Assembly: GCA_025350865.1 (NCBI GenBank)
Contig: JANXWZ010000213.1
Location: forward strand, 1-62,098
DNA: 62,098 nt
Origin: Rhodanobacteraceae bacterium
GTDB lineage: Bacteria; Acidobacteriota; Terriglobia; Terriglobales; Acidobacteriaceae
Direction of reading: 5' to 3'
The notes under the pieces were generated by a model. That model did no database searches and was not told the origin of the DNA. It saw only the letters and a list, made by a program, of their open reading frames with translations. Position 1 is the stretch's first letter; the number at the start of each line of letters is the position of its first letter. The position numbers and the translations under genes were made by a program. This document shows, piece by piece, positions 22,544 through 32,865 of this stretch.

Positions 22544-22744
22544 ATGGAACAGGGAACAGTGAAGTGGTTTAACGACGCCAAGGGGTTTGGCTTCATCAGC
22601 CGTCAGAACGGCGAGGACGTGTTTGTTCACTACTCGGCGATCAATTCAAACGGTTTCAAGAGCCTTCAAGAGGGTCAGGCTGTGCAGTTCAACGTGGTTA
22701 AGGGACCCAAGGGTTGGCAGGCGTCTGACGTTCAGCCTCTCTAG
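22544..22744 (+). CDS. CspA-family cold-shock protein
   Basis: A 66-residue cold-shock domain protein that binds single-stranded nucleic acid. RNP1 is KGFGFI, RNP2 is VFVHY, and the typical start is [14 protein letters not shown]. The ATG at 22544 is preceded by AAGGAAA at good spacing. The open frame further upstream is not conserved coding. The 182-base gap after cmk gives it a long leader, as is common for cold-shock mRNAs. A strong hairpin at 22927-22958 may end the transcript. Confidence 0.95.
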   Translation: MEQGTVKWFNDAKGFGFISRQNGEDVFVHYSAINSNGFKSLQEGQAVQFNVVKGPKGWQASDVQPL

Positions 22745-22926
22745 TCTTAAACCTTGCCGAGTTCGGATGTACTGTTCTAGCATTTCCGGTCTCGCGATTT
22801 ACGGTCTGTAGTTTTGCACTCTTGGTTGACGGTCTGGCTTAGCGAAGGTTAGGTTCAGGTCGGCGCGGTGCGGGCGACTTAGACTCGGACTTTTGAAGCA
22901 ATTCACACGATTTGCCCACAAGTTTG

Positions 22927-22958
22927 GCGAAAGGGATGGCCTCGGCCATCCCTTTCGC
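22927..22958. terminator. 14-base perfect stem after the cold-shock gene
   Basis: GCGAAAGGGATGGC, loop CTCG, GCCATCCCTTTCGC. A very stable hairpin between the cold-shock gene on plus and a pseudogene on minus, so it probably serves both. The T run is weak. The rest of 22745-22998 shows nothing else. Confidence 0.7.
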
Positions 22959-22998
22959 GCGTTTACTATGCCACTGAGGCCATTGGCCGCCCTCAAGA

Positions 22999-23819
22999 TT
23001 AGGGACGAGTGCCAAGGTTGCCTGCGCCCGTTCCGTTGGCGATCTCCGGAAGGCCAGCGGCGATGGGCGTCACCACAGGTGCGGCAGCACCGACCAGCTC
23101 CCTGATCTCACTTGTTCCCTGAAAATCAGCAACCCAGACATTGCCGGACCCCTCGACTGCAATCCCGACCGCGTTGTTGAGTGTGACATTGGCGAGGCCG
23201 TTCGCGCCAGTCAGGGCGCTACCGGTGCTCGAAAGCTCGGTGAGCGACGAAAGGCCGACGATCCAGGCGTTTCCGGCTCCGTCGATTGCGATCGCCTGCG
23301 GACTGACGATGCCGCCCCCGTAAATCCGGGGGTCCCGACAGGATCATTCCGGAGTTGGACAGTTTGGTGACGCTATCGGACGAGTTTGCGATCCATGCGC
23401 TGCCCGTGCTGTCGATCGCGATGCCGACGCCTTGATTGATTCCAGCTCCGATGAATCCGGCGACGCCGGAAGCGCTCACCCCGGCGCTGGTCAGTTTGGA
23501 GACGGCGGCGGCTGCGGCGTTCGTGGACCAGACGTTTCCCCCTCCGTCGACGGCGACTCTAATCGGGACAGCGAGGCCTCCAACGGAATATCCGCTGGAA
23601 CTGAAGGAAGATCCGCTGCTGGAGAGGCGGTCGAGTGCGCTGCGGGTGAAGTTGTAGCTGTCGACCGTCCACACGGCAGCCAGAGACAGGCTGTTGACCT
23701 CCGTGAACCTTACCCTGAATTGCCACTCCTGGCTCGGGATCGGGAGTTGCAGTGGATGCAAGCGTGCAGCCGGTGAGACCGGCCACGAGAACGGACAGAA
23801 CAATTGCCAACGAACGCAT
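22999..23819 (-). pseudogene. broken NHL-repeat (beta-propeller) lipoprotein gene
   Basis: Starts well: MRSLAIVLSVLVAGLTGC is a lipoprotein signal with a lipobox Cys at 18, then GVAIQGKVHGGQQPVSG. At about 23680 the frame changes into NHL-type repeats (VAVDGGGNVWSTN; GIAIDSTGSAWIANSSDSVTKLS). At 23328-23332 a run of five C (minus strand) breaks the frame again. With one C removed it continues GPRIYGGGIVSPQAIAIDGA and GNAWIVGLSSLTELS, to a proper TAA at 22999-23001. So it has an internal deletion or shift plus a one-base frameshift. The second could be a sequencing error. Confidence 0.75.
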
Positions 23820-23824
23820 ACGAA

Positions 23825-23985
23825 GACGACCTTTGCAGCACGAGTCGGTGCTGTTGGTAGAACTGGAAGTCATGTGGCTAGGGCCCTACGGTTACTTTCG
23901 CCTCCACGGTTGGGTGAGTCAATCACCCGTTCTGGCCAAACCGCACGGTCTTCCTGACGTGATTGCGGGAGATCGCGATCCGGTG
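23825..23985 (-). promoter_or_regulatory. possible structured leader before the NHL lipoprotein
   Basis: Read on the minus strand, the gene-free stretch before the lipoprotein start has several nested pairings. GGGTGA/TCACCC is flanked by CGGTT/AACCG. GTGG/CCAC encloses a GCGAAAG segment and the palindrome TAGGGCCCTA (plus 23879-23888). CAGCAC/GTGCTG lies just before the ribosome site. It suggests a folded RNA leader, but I cannot assign a riboswitch class. Confidence 0.3.
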
Positions 23986-24004
23986 CTGTGGGTTGCGATT
24001 GTCG

Positions 24005-24904
24005 CTAACGACTCGGCGGCGGAACTTCCGGCTGGGGTTCTGCAGGAGGGTCAACGGTAGTCACCCCGGGCATGATCGTCGACGTGGCTTTGAATTTCCG
24101 GTAGTTGCTGGTGTGCAACTGCAGGTGCCCGTTGAGCGAAAAGAAGAGCAGATAGCGGGCGTGGCCGTCGCCTTCGATCGCTGCGGGAAGCCACACTTCG
24201 CCGTTCACCTTGATGAAGGAGGCTTTGAACCATGAACCTTGCTTTACGTTGACGGCAAGGCCGCCGGCGATCTTGAAGTCGTGGTCAAAGTGACCCTCGA
24301 TTCGTTGCAGGGTGCGGTCCTGTTCGTCAATCCAGACCGTTCCGGCGAGCTCTTTGAAGACGCCTTCCGCGGCATTGCGGGTCTTGGCTTTGGAGTCGCC
24401 CTGAAAATCGACGACGAACGTGGGGCGCCCGGCGACAATTTCGCGGCGCGGATGGGAAAATTCGCCCAGCTCCAGAATGCGGGCAAAGGTGATTTCATCA
24501 TGGCCGCGTGGATCTGTTTCTTTGCCCTTTTCGTCGGCCTTATCGCGGCGTTCCTTGGCTTTACGGACGGTATCGTCGATCCTCTCATCTTCCTTTTTGA
24601 GTTCATCGGGGCTGAGGGGTTTACCGTCTTTTTTCAGTGTCCGCACCACCGGTACGCCGTTGAGCCAGAAGACTTCCTGCTCGCGAGACTCGGACTTTTT
24701 TACCTTGTTGTGCGAGTCGCGCTCCTCGAAGGTGTTGGTTTCGTCGTAGATGTAGTCCTGCTTCACCTTCTCGGATTTGCGCTGGTTCACCTCCACCTGG
24801 CTCATGATGGTGGCGATGTCGGGGATGGGATTTTCAGGGGCGGGGTCGGGTGTTTGGGCTGCGAGCGGGACGCCGAGTATGAGTGCGAATAGAACGGGGA
24901 TCAG
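24005..24904 (-). CDS. exported protein of unknown function with no ordinary start codon
   Basis: Soluble, charged protein, probably periplasmic. The body (MSQVEVNQRKSEKVKQDYIY, then DPRGHDEITFARILELGEF, AGRPTFVVDFQGD, DEQDRTLQRIEGHFDHDFKI) resembles LolA/LolB-like outer-membrane lipoprotein-handling folds only loosely. The first ATG (24805) would skip a clear signal peptide encoded in frame just upstream (LIPVLFALILGVPLAAQTPD). No ATG, GTG or TTG precedes that peptide. The only candidates are CTG at 24904 or 24937. A dispersed repeat begins at 24942, so the original start may have been overwritten. The end is proline-rich. Confidence 0.7.
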   Translation of the reverse strand: MIPVLFALILGVPLAAQTPDPAPENPIPDIATIMSQVEVNQRKSEKVKQDYIYDETNTFEERDSHNKVKKSESREQEVFWLNGVPVVRTLKKDGKPLSPDELKKEDERIDDTVRKAKERRDKADEKGKETDPRGHDEITFARILELGEFSHPRREIVAGRPTFVVDFQGDSKAKTRNAAEGVFKELAGTVWIDEQDRTLQRIEGHFDHDFKIAGGLAVNVKQGSWFKASFIKVNGEVWLPAAIEGDGHARYLLFFSLNGHLQLHTSNYRKFKATSTIMPGVTTVDPPAEPQPEVPPPSR

Positions 24905-24941
24905 GTGAAGAAAGGCGGGATGAAGGGGCTGGATCAGTGGC

Positions 24942-25002
24942 GTCGGGGTCCTTCGACTACGTCTGGCGGGAAGTGCGCGCCAGACTCCGCTCCGGATGAC
25001 GA
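24942..25002. repeat. dispersed repeat GGGGTCCTTCGACT...GGATGACG, copy 1
   Basis: Outer part GTCGGGGTCCTTCGACTACG, inner stem GTCTGGCG/CGCCAGAC, closing part CTCCGGATGACG. Related copies at 30066-30130 and 42127-42191 keep the outer parts but have different, still complementary, inner stems. It abuts the signal-peptide end of the preceding minus-strand gene. Confidence 0.8.
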
Positions 25003-25111
25003 GCTGTGTGCCGATCGATCGGAGAATGCTGAGATGCTTGGCTTCGCTCAGAACGACCTCGGCGGTGTTGCTTATGATCAGACGCGGCGTGAGGCTGCGG
25101 GGTGCGGGGTG

Positions 25112-25150
25112 CGGTACCGTGCGAAAACGGTAACACCTGTGCGGTTACCG
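25112..25150 (+). promoter_or_regulatory. palindromic half-sites upstream of sucA
   Basis: CGGTACCG (25112-25119) is a palindrome. CGGTAAC (25128-25134) and GTTACCG (25144-25150) are an inverted pair nine bases apart. They lie about 115-155 bases before the sucA start in the 361-base gap 24905-25265. They may bind a regulator. No clear promoter was identified. Confidence 0.4.
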
Positions 25151-25265
25151 AACCTCTGACGTGTCTGTGGTACGTCGTTGGGTCTAGCATATCTAAGTAT
25201 CGGGAGATGTGATTCTCCTCACGCATTCTGGCGACGCGCGGTATCGAGGACGAGGGCTTGCAGGC

Positions 25266-27779
<2,514 letters not shown>

Positions 27780-27797
27780 AGCAACAGCAAGTGACTG

Positions 27798-27888
27798 ACG
27801 CGGATAAGACGGAAAAGTCGGATAAGACGGATTAAGATCAAGGTTTATTGATTGATCCGTTTATCCGATTTTTCCGTCTTATCCGCGT
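27798..27888. repeat. 35-base near-perfect inverted repeat between sucA and nnr
   Basis: The arm ACGCGGATAAGACGGAAAA...ACGGAT (27798-27832) matches the reverse complement of 27855-27888 with one mismatch and one missing base, around a 22-base loop. Each arm also contains CGGATAA twice. On RNA this would be a very long stem. It could end sucA transcription and shield nnr, or be a mobile or REP-like element. Confidence 0.9.
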
Positions 27889-27914
27889 TATGGGTTTTGT
27901 CTTTTGGGGGTGCT

Positions 27915-29510
27915 ATGAAGGTTTTGACGGCAGCGGAGATGGGTGCGGCGGATCGTGCGTCGGTGGCGGCTGGGGTTTCGATTGCGGAGCTGATGGAGGG
28001 CGCGGGAGACGTTGTTGCGCGGTTCTGTCTGCGGCAGTATCCGGAGGCGGCTCGGGTGATGGTGGTGTGCGGGAAGGGCAATAACGGTGGCGACGGGTTT
28101 GCTGCAGCGCGGCTGCTGGCGGGTGAGGGCGTTGGCGTTCGGGTGCTGCTGGTCGGACGGCAGGAGGATGTTCAGGGTGAGGCCTTGGCGTCGCTGAATG
28201 CGCTGAAGGATGCGACGAATCATGACATTGTTGGCGAACTGGAGGCCGATGCTGAAGTTGAGGAGCTGGCCGAGTTGTTGGGCGAAGCGGACTTGATTCT
28301 GGATGCGGTGGTTGGGACGGGCTTCAAGCCGCCGTTGCGTGGTGCGGCCACGGTGGTGCGGGAAGCGCTTGGAAGGGTCAAGGTGCCGGTCGTTGCGATT
28401 GACCTGCCGAGTGGCTGGGATTCAGATTCGTTGGAGCAGGACGCGGTGGGGGCGTTCCACGCGGATGCGGTGGTGACGTTTACGGCTCCGAAGCTGGCGC
28501 ATGTGTTTGGGCATTTGGCTGAGATTGTGGTGGTGGGGGAGATCGGATCGCCGGGGGACGCGGTGCTGTCGGAGACTGGGCTTCGGTGGTGCGGGACTTC
28601 GAAGACGTTGACCGAGGCGCGGCGGCCGATCAACTCTAACAAAGGGAAGTTTGGACATGTGCTGGTGATAGGTGGAAGCTTTGGCGTGGCGGGGGCACCT
28701 GGGATGGCCTCGCTGGCGGCTCTGCGGGCGGGGGCTGGCTTGGTGACAGCGGCGGTGCCGCGAGAGATTGTGGCGCAGGTGGGAGCGATTGCGCCCGAGC
28801 TGATGGTGCGTCCGCTGGTGCAGGGTGCTGAGGGCGCGGCGAGCCTTTCAAATCTGGATCAGCTGGACGAATTGTTGAAGGGGATCAAGCTGATCGCGAT
28901 TGGGCCGGGGCTCTCGACCAAGGGCGAGGCTTCGGAGTTTGCGCGGGAGTTGGTTGCGAAGACGACGCTGCCGATTGTGATCGATGCCGATGCATTGAAT
29001 GCGTTTGCCGGCAATGCCGAGTTGCTGGATGGGCGCGGGCGGACGATGGTGCTGACCCCGCATCCGGGCGAGATGGCTCGGCTGGTTGGCATGACGGTTG
29101 CCGAGGTGGAGAAGGATCGGGTCGGGCTGGCACGCAGGTTTGCGACAGAACATCAGGTGACGCTGGTACTGAAGGGCTGGCGGACACTGGTGGCGCATCC
29201 GGATGGGACGATCGGGGTGAACACGACGGGAAATCCGGCGCTGGCGAAGGGCGGGAGCGGGGACATTCTGACGGGGATCGTAGCAGCGATGCTGGCGCAG
29301 TGGCCGCAGAATGTTGCGGAAGCGGTTGAAGCGGCGGTGTATCTGCACGGGCTGGCTGCGGTCTTTGCGGTGCGGACGATGGATGAAAAATGTGTGCTGG
29401 CTACGGATGTTGTTGGGTGTTTGAGCGAGGCGTTTGGGTATCGGGTGGCGGATGAGGATGGTTTGACTTGGATTTGTGGGTTGAGGCAGAGATTAGGGAT
29501 TAGGGATTAG
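27915..29510 (+). CDS. nnr: bifunctional NAD(P)HX epimerase/dehydratase
   Basis: Repairs hydrated NADH and NADPH. The N-terminal YjeF_N epimerase domain (about 1-210) has KGNNGGDGFAAARLL and the AIDLPSGWDSD block. The C-terminal ADP-dependent dehydratase, ribokinase-like, spans about 225-500 with KFGHVLVIGGSFGVAGAPGM, VIDADALNAF, LTPHPGEMARL and the catalytic GGSGDILTGI. ATG 27915 is preceded by GGGGG. The open frame reaches back into the inverted repeat but that part is not conserved. tsaE follows by 61 bases, the same pairing as yjeF-yjeE in E. coli. Often annotated nnrD or nnrE. Confidence 0.95.
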   Translation: MKVLTAAEMGAADRASVAAGVSIAELMEGAGDVVARFCLRQYPEAARVMVVCGKGNNGGDGFAAARLLAGEGVGVRVLLVGRQEDVQGEALASLNALKDATNHDIVGELEADAEVEELAELLGEADLILDAVVGTGFKPPLRGAATVVREALGRVKVPVVAIDLPSGWDSDSLEQDAVGAFHADAVVTFTAPKLAHVFGHLAEIVVVGEIGSPGDAVLSETGLRWCGTSKTLTEARRPINSNKGKFGHVLVIGGSFGVAGAPGMASLAALRAGAGLVTAAVPREIVAQVGAIAPELMVRPLVQGAEGAASLSNLDQLDELLKGIKLIAIGPGLSTKGEASEFARELVAKTTLPIVIDADALNAFAGNAELLDGRGRTMVLTPHPGEMARLVGMTVAEVEKDRVGLARRFATEHQVTLVLKGWRTLVAHPDGTIGVNTTGNPALAKGGSGDILTGIVAAMLAQWPQNVAEAVEAAVYLHGLAAVFAVRTMDEKCVLATDVVGCLSEAFGYRVADEDGLTWICGLRQRLGIRD

Positions 29511-29514
29511 GAAC

Positions 29515-29552
29515 GACAAAAGCAGGTCCTCCGCTTCGCGAAGGATGACAAG
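29515..29552. repeat. dispersed hairpin repeat, variant of the GCAG...GGATGACA type
   Basis: GCAGGTCCTCCGCTTCGCGAAGGATGACA-like element between nnr and tsaE, forming TCCTtcGC-type pairing. It mixes features of the repeats at 4230 and 30066. It supplies the upstream part of the tsaE leader. Confidence 0.65.
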
Positions 29553-29571
29553 TGCTGTTTGGGGGTAGTGG

Positions 29572-30033
29572 TTGAGGGAATTTACGCGGGAGAAGCGGTT
29601 CAAGACGCGGTCGGTGAGTGGGACGCTGGCGATTGCATCGACCATTGCTGAGATCCTGTCGGCGCCGCGTGTGGTGGTGCTGCGCGGGGAATTGGGAGCC
29701 GGGAAGACGACGCTGGTGAAGGGGTGGGTTGCGGCGCTAAAGGCGGGCAGCGAGGACGATGTGACGAGTCCGACGTTCACGCTGGTGCATGAGTACACCG
29801 GTCCGAAGGTGAAGGTGTACCACCTCGATCTCTACAGGCTGGAGAGGGAGCGGGAGCTGGCTACGCTGGGGCTCGACGAGATGTTTGCGGAGCCGGATGC
29901 GGTGGTGCTAGTGGAGTGGGGCGAGAAGTTCACCAGTGTGATGGAACGGGCCGATGCGGAGGTCGCTCTGACGCAGTTGGACGGGGATGAACGTGGGATT
30001 TGGGTTCGGTGGCGGGAGGCGGATTTCGGTTGA
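29572..30033 (+). CDS. tsaE: tRNA t6A biosynthesis ATPase TsaE
   Basis: ATPase partner of TsaB and TsaD in making N6-threonylcarbamoyladenosine on ANN-decoding tRNAs. At 153 residues it is the normal size. P-loop RGELGAGKTTLVKGW at about 38-52, then VTSPTFTLVHEY and the Walker-B-like VYHLDLYRL, and VLVEWGEKF near the end. The start is TTG 29572 with a GGGGG ribosome site. It follows nnr. tsaB and tsaD are not in the window. Confidence 0.93.
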   Translation: MREFTREKRFKTRSVSGTLAIASTIAEILSAPRVVVLRGELGAGKTTLVKGWVAALKAGSEDDVTSPTFTLVHEYTGPKVKVYHLDLYRLERERELATLGLDEMFAEPDAVVLVEWGEKFTSVMERADAEVALTQLDGDERGIWVRWREADFG

Positions 30034-30065
30034 AATGCCCCGAGAGCTGTGTTGGTGTGGAACTA

Positions 30066-30130
30066 GTCGGGGTCCTTCGACTGCGTCCCTTGCGATGAGA
30101 CTGCAAGGGACTTCGCTCAGGATGACGGGC
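30066..30130. repeat. dispersed repeat GGGGTCCTTCGACT...GGATGACG, copy 2
   Basis: Same outer sequence as 24942-25002. The inner stem is GTCCCTTG/CAAGGGAC, different from the other copies but fully complementary. It lies between the 3' ends of tsaE (plus) and a small membrane protein gene (minus). Confidence 0.85.
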
Positions 30131-30135
30131 GTTTG

Positions 30136-30336
30136 CTATGCGAGGCGGACCCCGCCCAGGGGGCCGAGGATGTGGAAGACCTGCAGTAGCCAGATGACCA
30201 TGTAGATGATGACGACGCCGTTGAGCAGCGACTTGATGCTCGAAGCCATGGGGATGTAGCGGTTGATGAGGCCGAGCAGGATGCCGACGATCAGGAGGCG
30301 GATTACGACGGCAAGGAGTACAGGGTCAATCGTCAT
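30136..30336 (-). CDS. small membrane protein, Thivi_2564-like
   Basis: A 66-residue protein with two hydrophobic segments (VLLAVVIRLLIVGILLGLI and GVVIIYMVIWLLQVFHIL) joined by a short loop NRYIPMASSIKSLLN. This matches the Thivi_2564 family of two-helix inner-membrane proteins as I remember it. Function unknown. The ATG has GAGGAAA upstream. It ends just before a dispersed repeat. Confidence 0.8.
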   Translation of the reverse strand: MTIDPVLLAVVIRLLIVGILLGLINRYIPMASSIKSLLNGVVIIYMVIWLLQVFHILGPLGGVRLA

Positions 30337-30414
30337 GGTGTGCGTTTCCTCGAGTGTTGATGGGCCTGAAGGTTAGGACGCGGGGATGGTGGTGGCGGTT
30401 GGCTGGAGTGTGCT

Positions 30415-30458
30415 TCCCCACCTCAATCGTTACGGTCGGTTGAGATGGGGCACCCGGA
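30415..30458. repeat. dispersed repeat CCCCACCTCAAT...GATGGGGCACCCGG, copy 1
   Basis: CCCCACCTCAATCG pairs with GGTTGAGATGGGG around a short loop, followed by CACCCGG. Further copies lie at 50626-50672 and 55675-55722, and a shorter relative at 31219-31254. It sits right at the 3' end of the methyltransferase gene and may terminate it. Confidence 0.8.
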
Positions 30459-30461
30459 CAT

Positions 30462-31208
30462 TTATGGGCCGGTGAAGCGGTGGATGGTGCAGAACTCGTC
30501 GCCGGTGGAGCCGTATTCTTTTTGCTCGGCGATCTCGGCGAGGTCGGCGAGATGGTCTTCGGGACTCATCGGAACCATGCCGTTGAAGAGGCGTGTGAAG
30601 GCTGGGTTGCGGTCGAGGACTGAGGCGTGTTCGGCGTTGACGTAGAGCAGGTCGAAGGAACCGGGACGGTCGGCGTAGTGCTGCTCGACGCGGGCGAGGA
30701 AGCGGCGCAGGACGGGGGCCTCGAAGGGGTGGAACATGAAGGCGAGGGTTGGGGTGGAGGGGAGCGGGGCTTCGAGCGCGTCGGCTTCAAGCAGGGTGAT
30801 GGGGGCCAGGGGACTGGCATTGGGGGAGGCTTCGAAGAGGCGGATGTTGGCGCGGGCGATGGCTGCCAGCAAAGGGTTCATCTCGATGCCCACGGCCTCG
30901 CGGAAGGGGTGCAGGGCAGCGGAGAGCAACGCGCGGCCCTTGCCGGCGCCGACATCGAGGAACGTGTAGCGGTCGATCTCGTACGGCGGGTTGGATTGGA
31001 GCCACAGGGCGACCATCCCGTCGAGGATGGAGCCGGCGATGGCGTAGTAGGCGGTGATGTGCGCGTCGTTGGGGTGGCCTGTAACGAGCGTTGCGCCGGG
31101 GATCAGGCCGCCGGTGTCAGTTCCGTGGAGGCGGTCGAAAGGATGGATGGGCGCGGGTTTCGGCTCGTGCCTGGGGACGAGCCGGATGCGCGGCTTGCGG
31201 GTGGCCAT
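30462..31208 (-). CDS. SAM-dependent methyltransferase (class I)
   Basis: A 248-residue Rossmann methyltransferase. Motif I is FLDVGAGKGRALL (85-93), the SAM ribose acidic residue is in AVGIEMNP, and further class I strands follow (LLEADALEAPL, LAFMFHPF). The N-terminal 25 residues are basic and proline-rich. Substrate unknown. The CDS for a DUF59 protein ends 21 bases upstream on the same strand, so the two could be cotranscribed. Confidence 0.85.
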   Translation of the reverse strand: MATRKPRIRLVPRHEPKPAPIHPFDRLHGTDTGGLIPGATLVTGHPNDAHITAYYAIAGSILDGMVALWLQSNPPYEIDRYTFLDVGAGKGRALLSAALHPFREAVGIEMNPLLAAIARANIRLFEASPNASPLAPITLLEADALEAPLPSTPTLAFMFHPFEAPVLRRFLARVEQHYADRPGSFDLLYVNAEHASVLDRNPAFTRLFNGMVPMSPEDHLADLAEIAEQKEYGSTGDEFCTIHRFTGP

Positions 31209-31218
31209 TCGTCGAGTG

Positions 31219-31254
31219 TACTTCCCACCCTAGCTTCGCGAGGGTGGGGCGCCC
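31219..31254. repeat. short CCCACCC/GGGTGGGG hairpin overlapping a gene end
   Basis: CTTCCCACCCTAGCTTCGCGAGGGTGGGGCGCCC: the stem CCCACCCT/AGGGTGGG overlaps the last eight codons of the DUF59 gene (31230-31628), whose C-terminal residues NLGAPPSRS are read from the repeat. Confidence 0.7.
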
Positions 31255-31628
31255 AGATTGTTGAGGATGGGAAAGTCGAGTTGAAGGAGCTGGCGGCCGG
31301 CGGGGGTCAGGCGCGCTGCGGTCCACGGCGGGGTGTCGGCGAAGCGAACGCTGGTGCGCGAAATTTGCTCGAACTGGGCGAGGCAGTTGGCGATCTGCAT
31401 GGCGAGGATGGGTTGGACGTCATTATCGTCGGAGGCGGAGAGTAGCGTGAGGGCGACGCTGTGTCTGGCGGGAACGCCTGGGATTCCAGAGCCGGGGGCG
31501 TCGGGATCGGGGGTGATGGCGATGGATTCGAGGAGGCCGAGGTCGACGATGTTGACGGGCTGCCGATGGCCGGGAGCAACGGCGTAGCAGGCGCGGAGGG
31601 CAGCGCGGATGTCGGCTTCGGTGAGCAT
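31230..31628 (-). CDS. DUF59/MIP18 family protein (SufT/PaaD-like)
   Basis: A 132-residue protein of the MIP18 family, whose members help mature or deliver iron-sulfur clusters. Features: VNIVDLGLLESIAI, the DUF59 signature, and PPWTAARLTPAGRQLL, which corresponds to the PPW...M/LtpagR region of the family. The middle stretch PDPDAPGSGIPGVPARHS is an insert. No other suf genes are nearby. The last residues come from a dispersed hairpin repeat, which suggests the stop was moved. Confidence 0.8.
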   Translation of the reverse strand: MLTEADIRAALRACYAVAPGHRQPVNIVDLGLLESIAITPDPDAPGSGIPGVPARHSVALTLLSASDDNDVQPILAMQIANCLAQFEQISRTSVRFADTPPWTAARLTPAGRQLLQLDFPILNNLGAPPSRS

Positions 31629-31662
31629 TGCTGAATCCAGTGTATGGGCTTAATGTTGGCGT

Positions 31663-32070
31663 ATGAAGATTCTTGGCAATGCGGACAGGGGTTGCAGGCG
31701 CGGGCCAGCAGAGTGGTTTACGGGCGAGGTGTGGATCGACACGGTGCTGGATACGGCGTGGCTGGGCGGCGGCGCTCGGGTGCAGGCCGCACAGGTGACG
31801 TTTACGCCCGGAGCACGAACGCACTGGCACACGCATCCGCTGGGCCAAACGCTGTATGTGCTGAGCGGGCTGGGTTGGGTACAACTAGAGGGTGAGGCAA
31901 AGCGAGCGATTCGGCCGGGCGATGTGGTGGCGCTCGCTCCGGGGGAGAATCATTGGCACGGTGCGGAGGCGGGCCACATGATGTGTCACCTGGCGATGCA
32001 GGAAGCCGACGCGACGGGGTCGCCGGTGACCTGGGGTGCGGCGGTTACGGATGAGGAGTATGGCGGCTAA
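31663..32070 (+). CDS. cupin, hydroxynitrile-lyase-like (GtHNL type)
   Basis: Small cupin of 135 residues. The metal site is HWHTHPLGQ (His 56, His 58, Gln 62) plus a histidine in ENHWHG (97-99). The overall sequence ([52 protein letters not shown]) closely follows the manganese (R)-selective hydroxynitrile lyase described from Granulicella tundricola. Whether this one has lyase activity or only shares the fold is unknown; the natural role is unclear even for the known enzyme. Its stop overlaps the convergent SDR stop by four bases. Confidence 0.88.
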   Translation: MKILGNADRGCRRGPAEWFTGEVWIDTVLDTAWLGGGARVQAAQVTFTPGARTHWHTHPLGQTLYVLSGLGWVQLEGEAKRAIRPGDVVALAPGENHWHGAEAGHMMCHLAMQEADATGSPVTWGAAVTDEEYGG

Positions 32071-32831
32071 ATACAGCCGCCGTCGATGACGTAGCTTTGG
32101 TTGGTAATGGCGGCGCTGTCGTCGGCGGCGAGGAAGAGGACGAGCCGGGCGACCTCTTCGGGCGCGATGATGCGCTTGATGGCCTGGCGGGCGAGGATCG
32201 CGGATCTGTATTCGGGGGTGAGCCAAAGACGTTTCTGGCGCTCGGTTTCGATGGCTCCGGGCAGGACGGCGTTGACGCGAATGTTGTGTGGGCCAAGCTC
32301 GTGAGCGAGGGTGCGGGTAAGGCCCACGATGGCCGCCTTGGCGGTGACGTAGACGGGCAGGCCCGTCGATGGGATGACAAAGCTGATGGAGCTCATGTTG
32401 ATGATGGAGCCGCGGCCCGCTTGCTGCATGGAGGGGATGACGGCTTGCGCCATGAAGAACTGGGATTTGAGGTTGATGGCGATCAGGTTGTCCCAGGATT
32501 CGGAGGTTACCTCGGCGATAGTGTGGCGGGTGTCGTTGGCGGCGTTGTTGACGAGGATGTCGACGGGGCCGATTTTGCCGACTGCGGCCTGGATGGCGGC
32601 AACGTCGGTGAGATCGCAGCGAATGTAGGTGGGCGCAGGAAGGCCTGTCGCGGAAATTTTTTCTACGAGGGCCTGGGCGGCTTCGTCCTGGATGTCGAGG
32701 AAGGTGACCCGGGCGTGTTGCTGAGCGAAGGCGAGGACGATAGTTTCACCGATGCCAGATGCGCCGCCGGTGACGACGGCCACACGATCACGCAGGCTGG
32801 GATAGACGGCGAAGGTGTTTTGGGTACCCAT
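32067..32831 (-). CDS. short-chain dehydrogenase/reductase
   Basis: Classical SDR of 254 residues: cofactor loop TGGASGIG (21-28), LDIQDE after beta-2 with the acidic residue that favours NAD, NNAAND (95-100), catalytic Ser 148, Tyr 161 and Lys 165 in YVTAK, and NAVLPGAIETE. Substrate unknown. It converges on the cupin with a four-base overlap of the stop codons. The C-terminus (YVIDGGCI) is normal. Confidence 0.92.
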   Translation of the reverse strand: MGTQNTFAVYPSLRDRVAVVTGGASGIGETIVLAFAQQHARVTFLDIQDEAAQALVEKISATGLPAPTYIRCDLTDVAAIQAAVGKIGPVDILVNNAANDTRHTIAEVTSESWDNLIAINLKSQFFMAQAVIPSMQQAGRGSIINMSSISFVIPSTGLPVYVTAKAAIVGLTRTLAHELGPHNIRVNAVLPGAIETERQKRLWLTPEYRSAILARQAIKRIIAPEEVARLVLFLAADDSAAITNQSYVIDGGCI

Positions 32832-32865
32832 GGAAGATCATCTTAGCAACCCTGCGCGGAAAAGG

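Noticed and set aside
23825..23985. A c-di-GMP (GEMM) riboswitch
   Set aside because: Some loops look alike but the conserved CGCAAAG core is absent; kept only as an unclassified leader.
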